In this document: positions 63,558 through 64,000 of the stretch, piece by piece
How positions within the stretch are numbered: the first letter of the stretch is position 1
How the letters are laid out: the number at the start of each line of letters is the position of its first letter
DNA from: Geminicoccaceae bacterium
Lineage (GTDB): Bacteria; Pseudomonadota; Alphaproteobacteria; Geminicoccales; Geminicoccaceae
Direction: 5' to 3'
NCBI GenBank assembly: GCA_028279345.1
Contig: JANQNY010000031.1
Location: 1-64,000, forward strand
DNA length: 64,000 nucleotides
Position numbers and translations under genes: made by a program
Notes under the pieces: generated by a model
Told to the model about the DNA's origin: nothing
Database searches by the model: none
What the model saw: only the letters and a program-made list of their open reading frames with translations

Positions 63558-64000
63558 TCAGGGCCTAAGCTTGTAGCCGATGCGGACGAGATAGAGGGTG
63601 AAGCGCCAGAGCGCCACGTTGAGCGCGATGAGGATGACCGCGCCGATCCACAAGGTGCCGTCGGTATAGCCGGTGAGCGCATAGCGCAGGCCGTCGATCA
63701 TGTAGAAGAACGGGTTCAGGTGCGCGACCCACCAGAACGCGGAGGGCAGGTCTTCGACCGCATAAAACGTGCCCGAGAGGAACGACAGGGGCGTGATGAC
63801 GAAATTGGTCACCGCTGCCATCTGGTCGAACTTCTCCGACCAGAGTGCGGTCAGGAGTCCCATCAACGATAGGGAGAGGCTCGCCGCCAGTACATAGAAG
63901 GGAATGAGCCACGCCGCGTGAACGCCGGCGCCGACGAACGGCACCATCGTCAGCCAGACGGTGAGGCCGACGAGGACGCCGCGGGTGACGCCGCCCATGG
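63558..64000 (-). CDS. ABC-2 type transporter permease, C-terminal part
   Basis: At least 147 codons; the gene continues past the right edge, so its start is not seen. Five hydrophobic segments and the ABC-2 signature DQMAAVTNFVITPLSFLSGTFYAVEDLPSAFWWVAHLNPFFYMIDGLRYALTG, ending RIGYKLRP. Family members (YadH/NodJ) export polysaccharides, drugs or lipids with a separate ATPase that must lie outside the window. Confidence 0.9.
   Translation of the reverse strand, partial: MGGVTRGVLVGLTVWLTMVPFVGAGVHAAWLIPFYVLAASLSLSLMGLLTALWSEKFDQMAAVTNFVITPLSFLSGTFYAVEDLPSAFWWVAHLNPFFYMIDGLRYALTGYTDGTLWIGAVILIALNVALWRFTLYLVRIGYKLRP

Overview
The window is a gene-dense stretch of a chromosome that is roughly two-thirds G+C by eye. 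It looks alphaproteobacterial, most like Rhodospirillales/Geminicoccales-type organisms. The supporting signs are an Azospirillum-type indolepyruvate decarboxylase, a HmuTUV heme importer, a dapC-ftsK pair, a DUF3553 mini-gene, UbiG, a glmM/rnhB divergent pair and many ATGA/TGATG/GTGA start-stop overlaps. I see no rRNA, tRNA, insertion sequence, prophage or CRISPR array. Both edges cut genes.

Layout. 1-4.1 kb (minus): an iron/heme operon hmuT-hmuU-hmuV, translationally coupled to a DUF2325 protein carrying three Cys-Pro dipeptides and then to a truncated ABM/heme-monooxygenase-like gene. A sigma70-like promoter and a small palindrome lie upstream in the most A+T-rich intergenic DNA of the window. 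4.1-4.7 kb: about 600 bp without a convincing gene. 4.7-8.0 kb (minus): 5-oxoprolinase pxpB-pxpC-pxpA coupled to an RraA-superfamily aldolase-like gene. 8-18 kb: flavin-binding stress protein, GNAT, DUF533, secreted phytase-like esterase, C45 peptidase plus UMF1 transporter, aldo/keto reductase, and an OmpR/EnvZ-type two-component system with an unusual kinase. 16.8-20.4 kb: dapC and ftsK.

20.4-31.8 kb: DUF4239 membrane protein, cytochrome P450, Bcr/CflA efflux pump, CBS-BON protein, class IV aminotransferase, TauE/SafE exporter, DUF1445 protein, recX, ipdC (indole-3-acetate/phenylacetate route), a class-I glutamine amidotransferase-like hydrolase, an RluB-type pseudouridine synthase and rsmD. 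31.8-38.6 kb (minus): glgX-treZ-treY, a complete route from glycogen to trehalose, downstream of a slipin/NfeD membrane pair and rnhB. glmM diverges from rnhB at 41.5 kb.

43-64 kb is mostly housekeeping and stress genes. They include wrbA plus glutathionyl-hydroquinone reductase; ppx-rlmE-smr-DUF3553; a double-CDGSH Fe-S protein with a lipoprotein; an Ldh2-type dehydrogenase; a TrkH/KtrB potassium channel; ubiG-mtgA; a secreted cyclase-family hydrolase; a coupled hdeD, hypoxanthine-DNA-glycosylase and haloacid-dehalogenase trio; a glycine-zipper lipoprotein; GST; RidA; clpB; a TPR protein; a 36-bp-arm inverted repeat; an SDR lacking the YxxxK motif; an M20 peptidase; and the end of an ABC-2 permease.

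The best leads for something undescribed are the DUF2325 component of the heme operon, a 190-bp A+T-rich but protein-conserving patch inside glgX, the long intergenic inverted repeat at 61.6 kb, the catalytically degenerate SDR and the histidine kinase with an altered H-box. All functions are read from sequence motifs recognised by eye; no database search was run.
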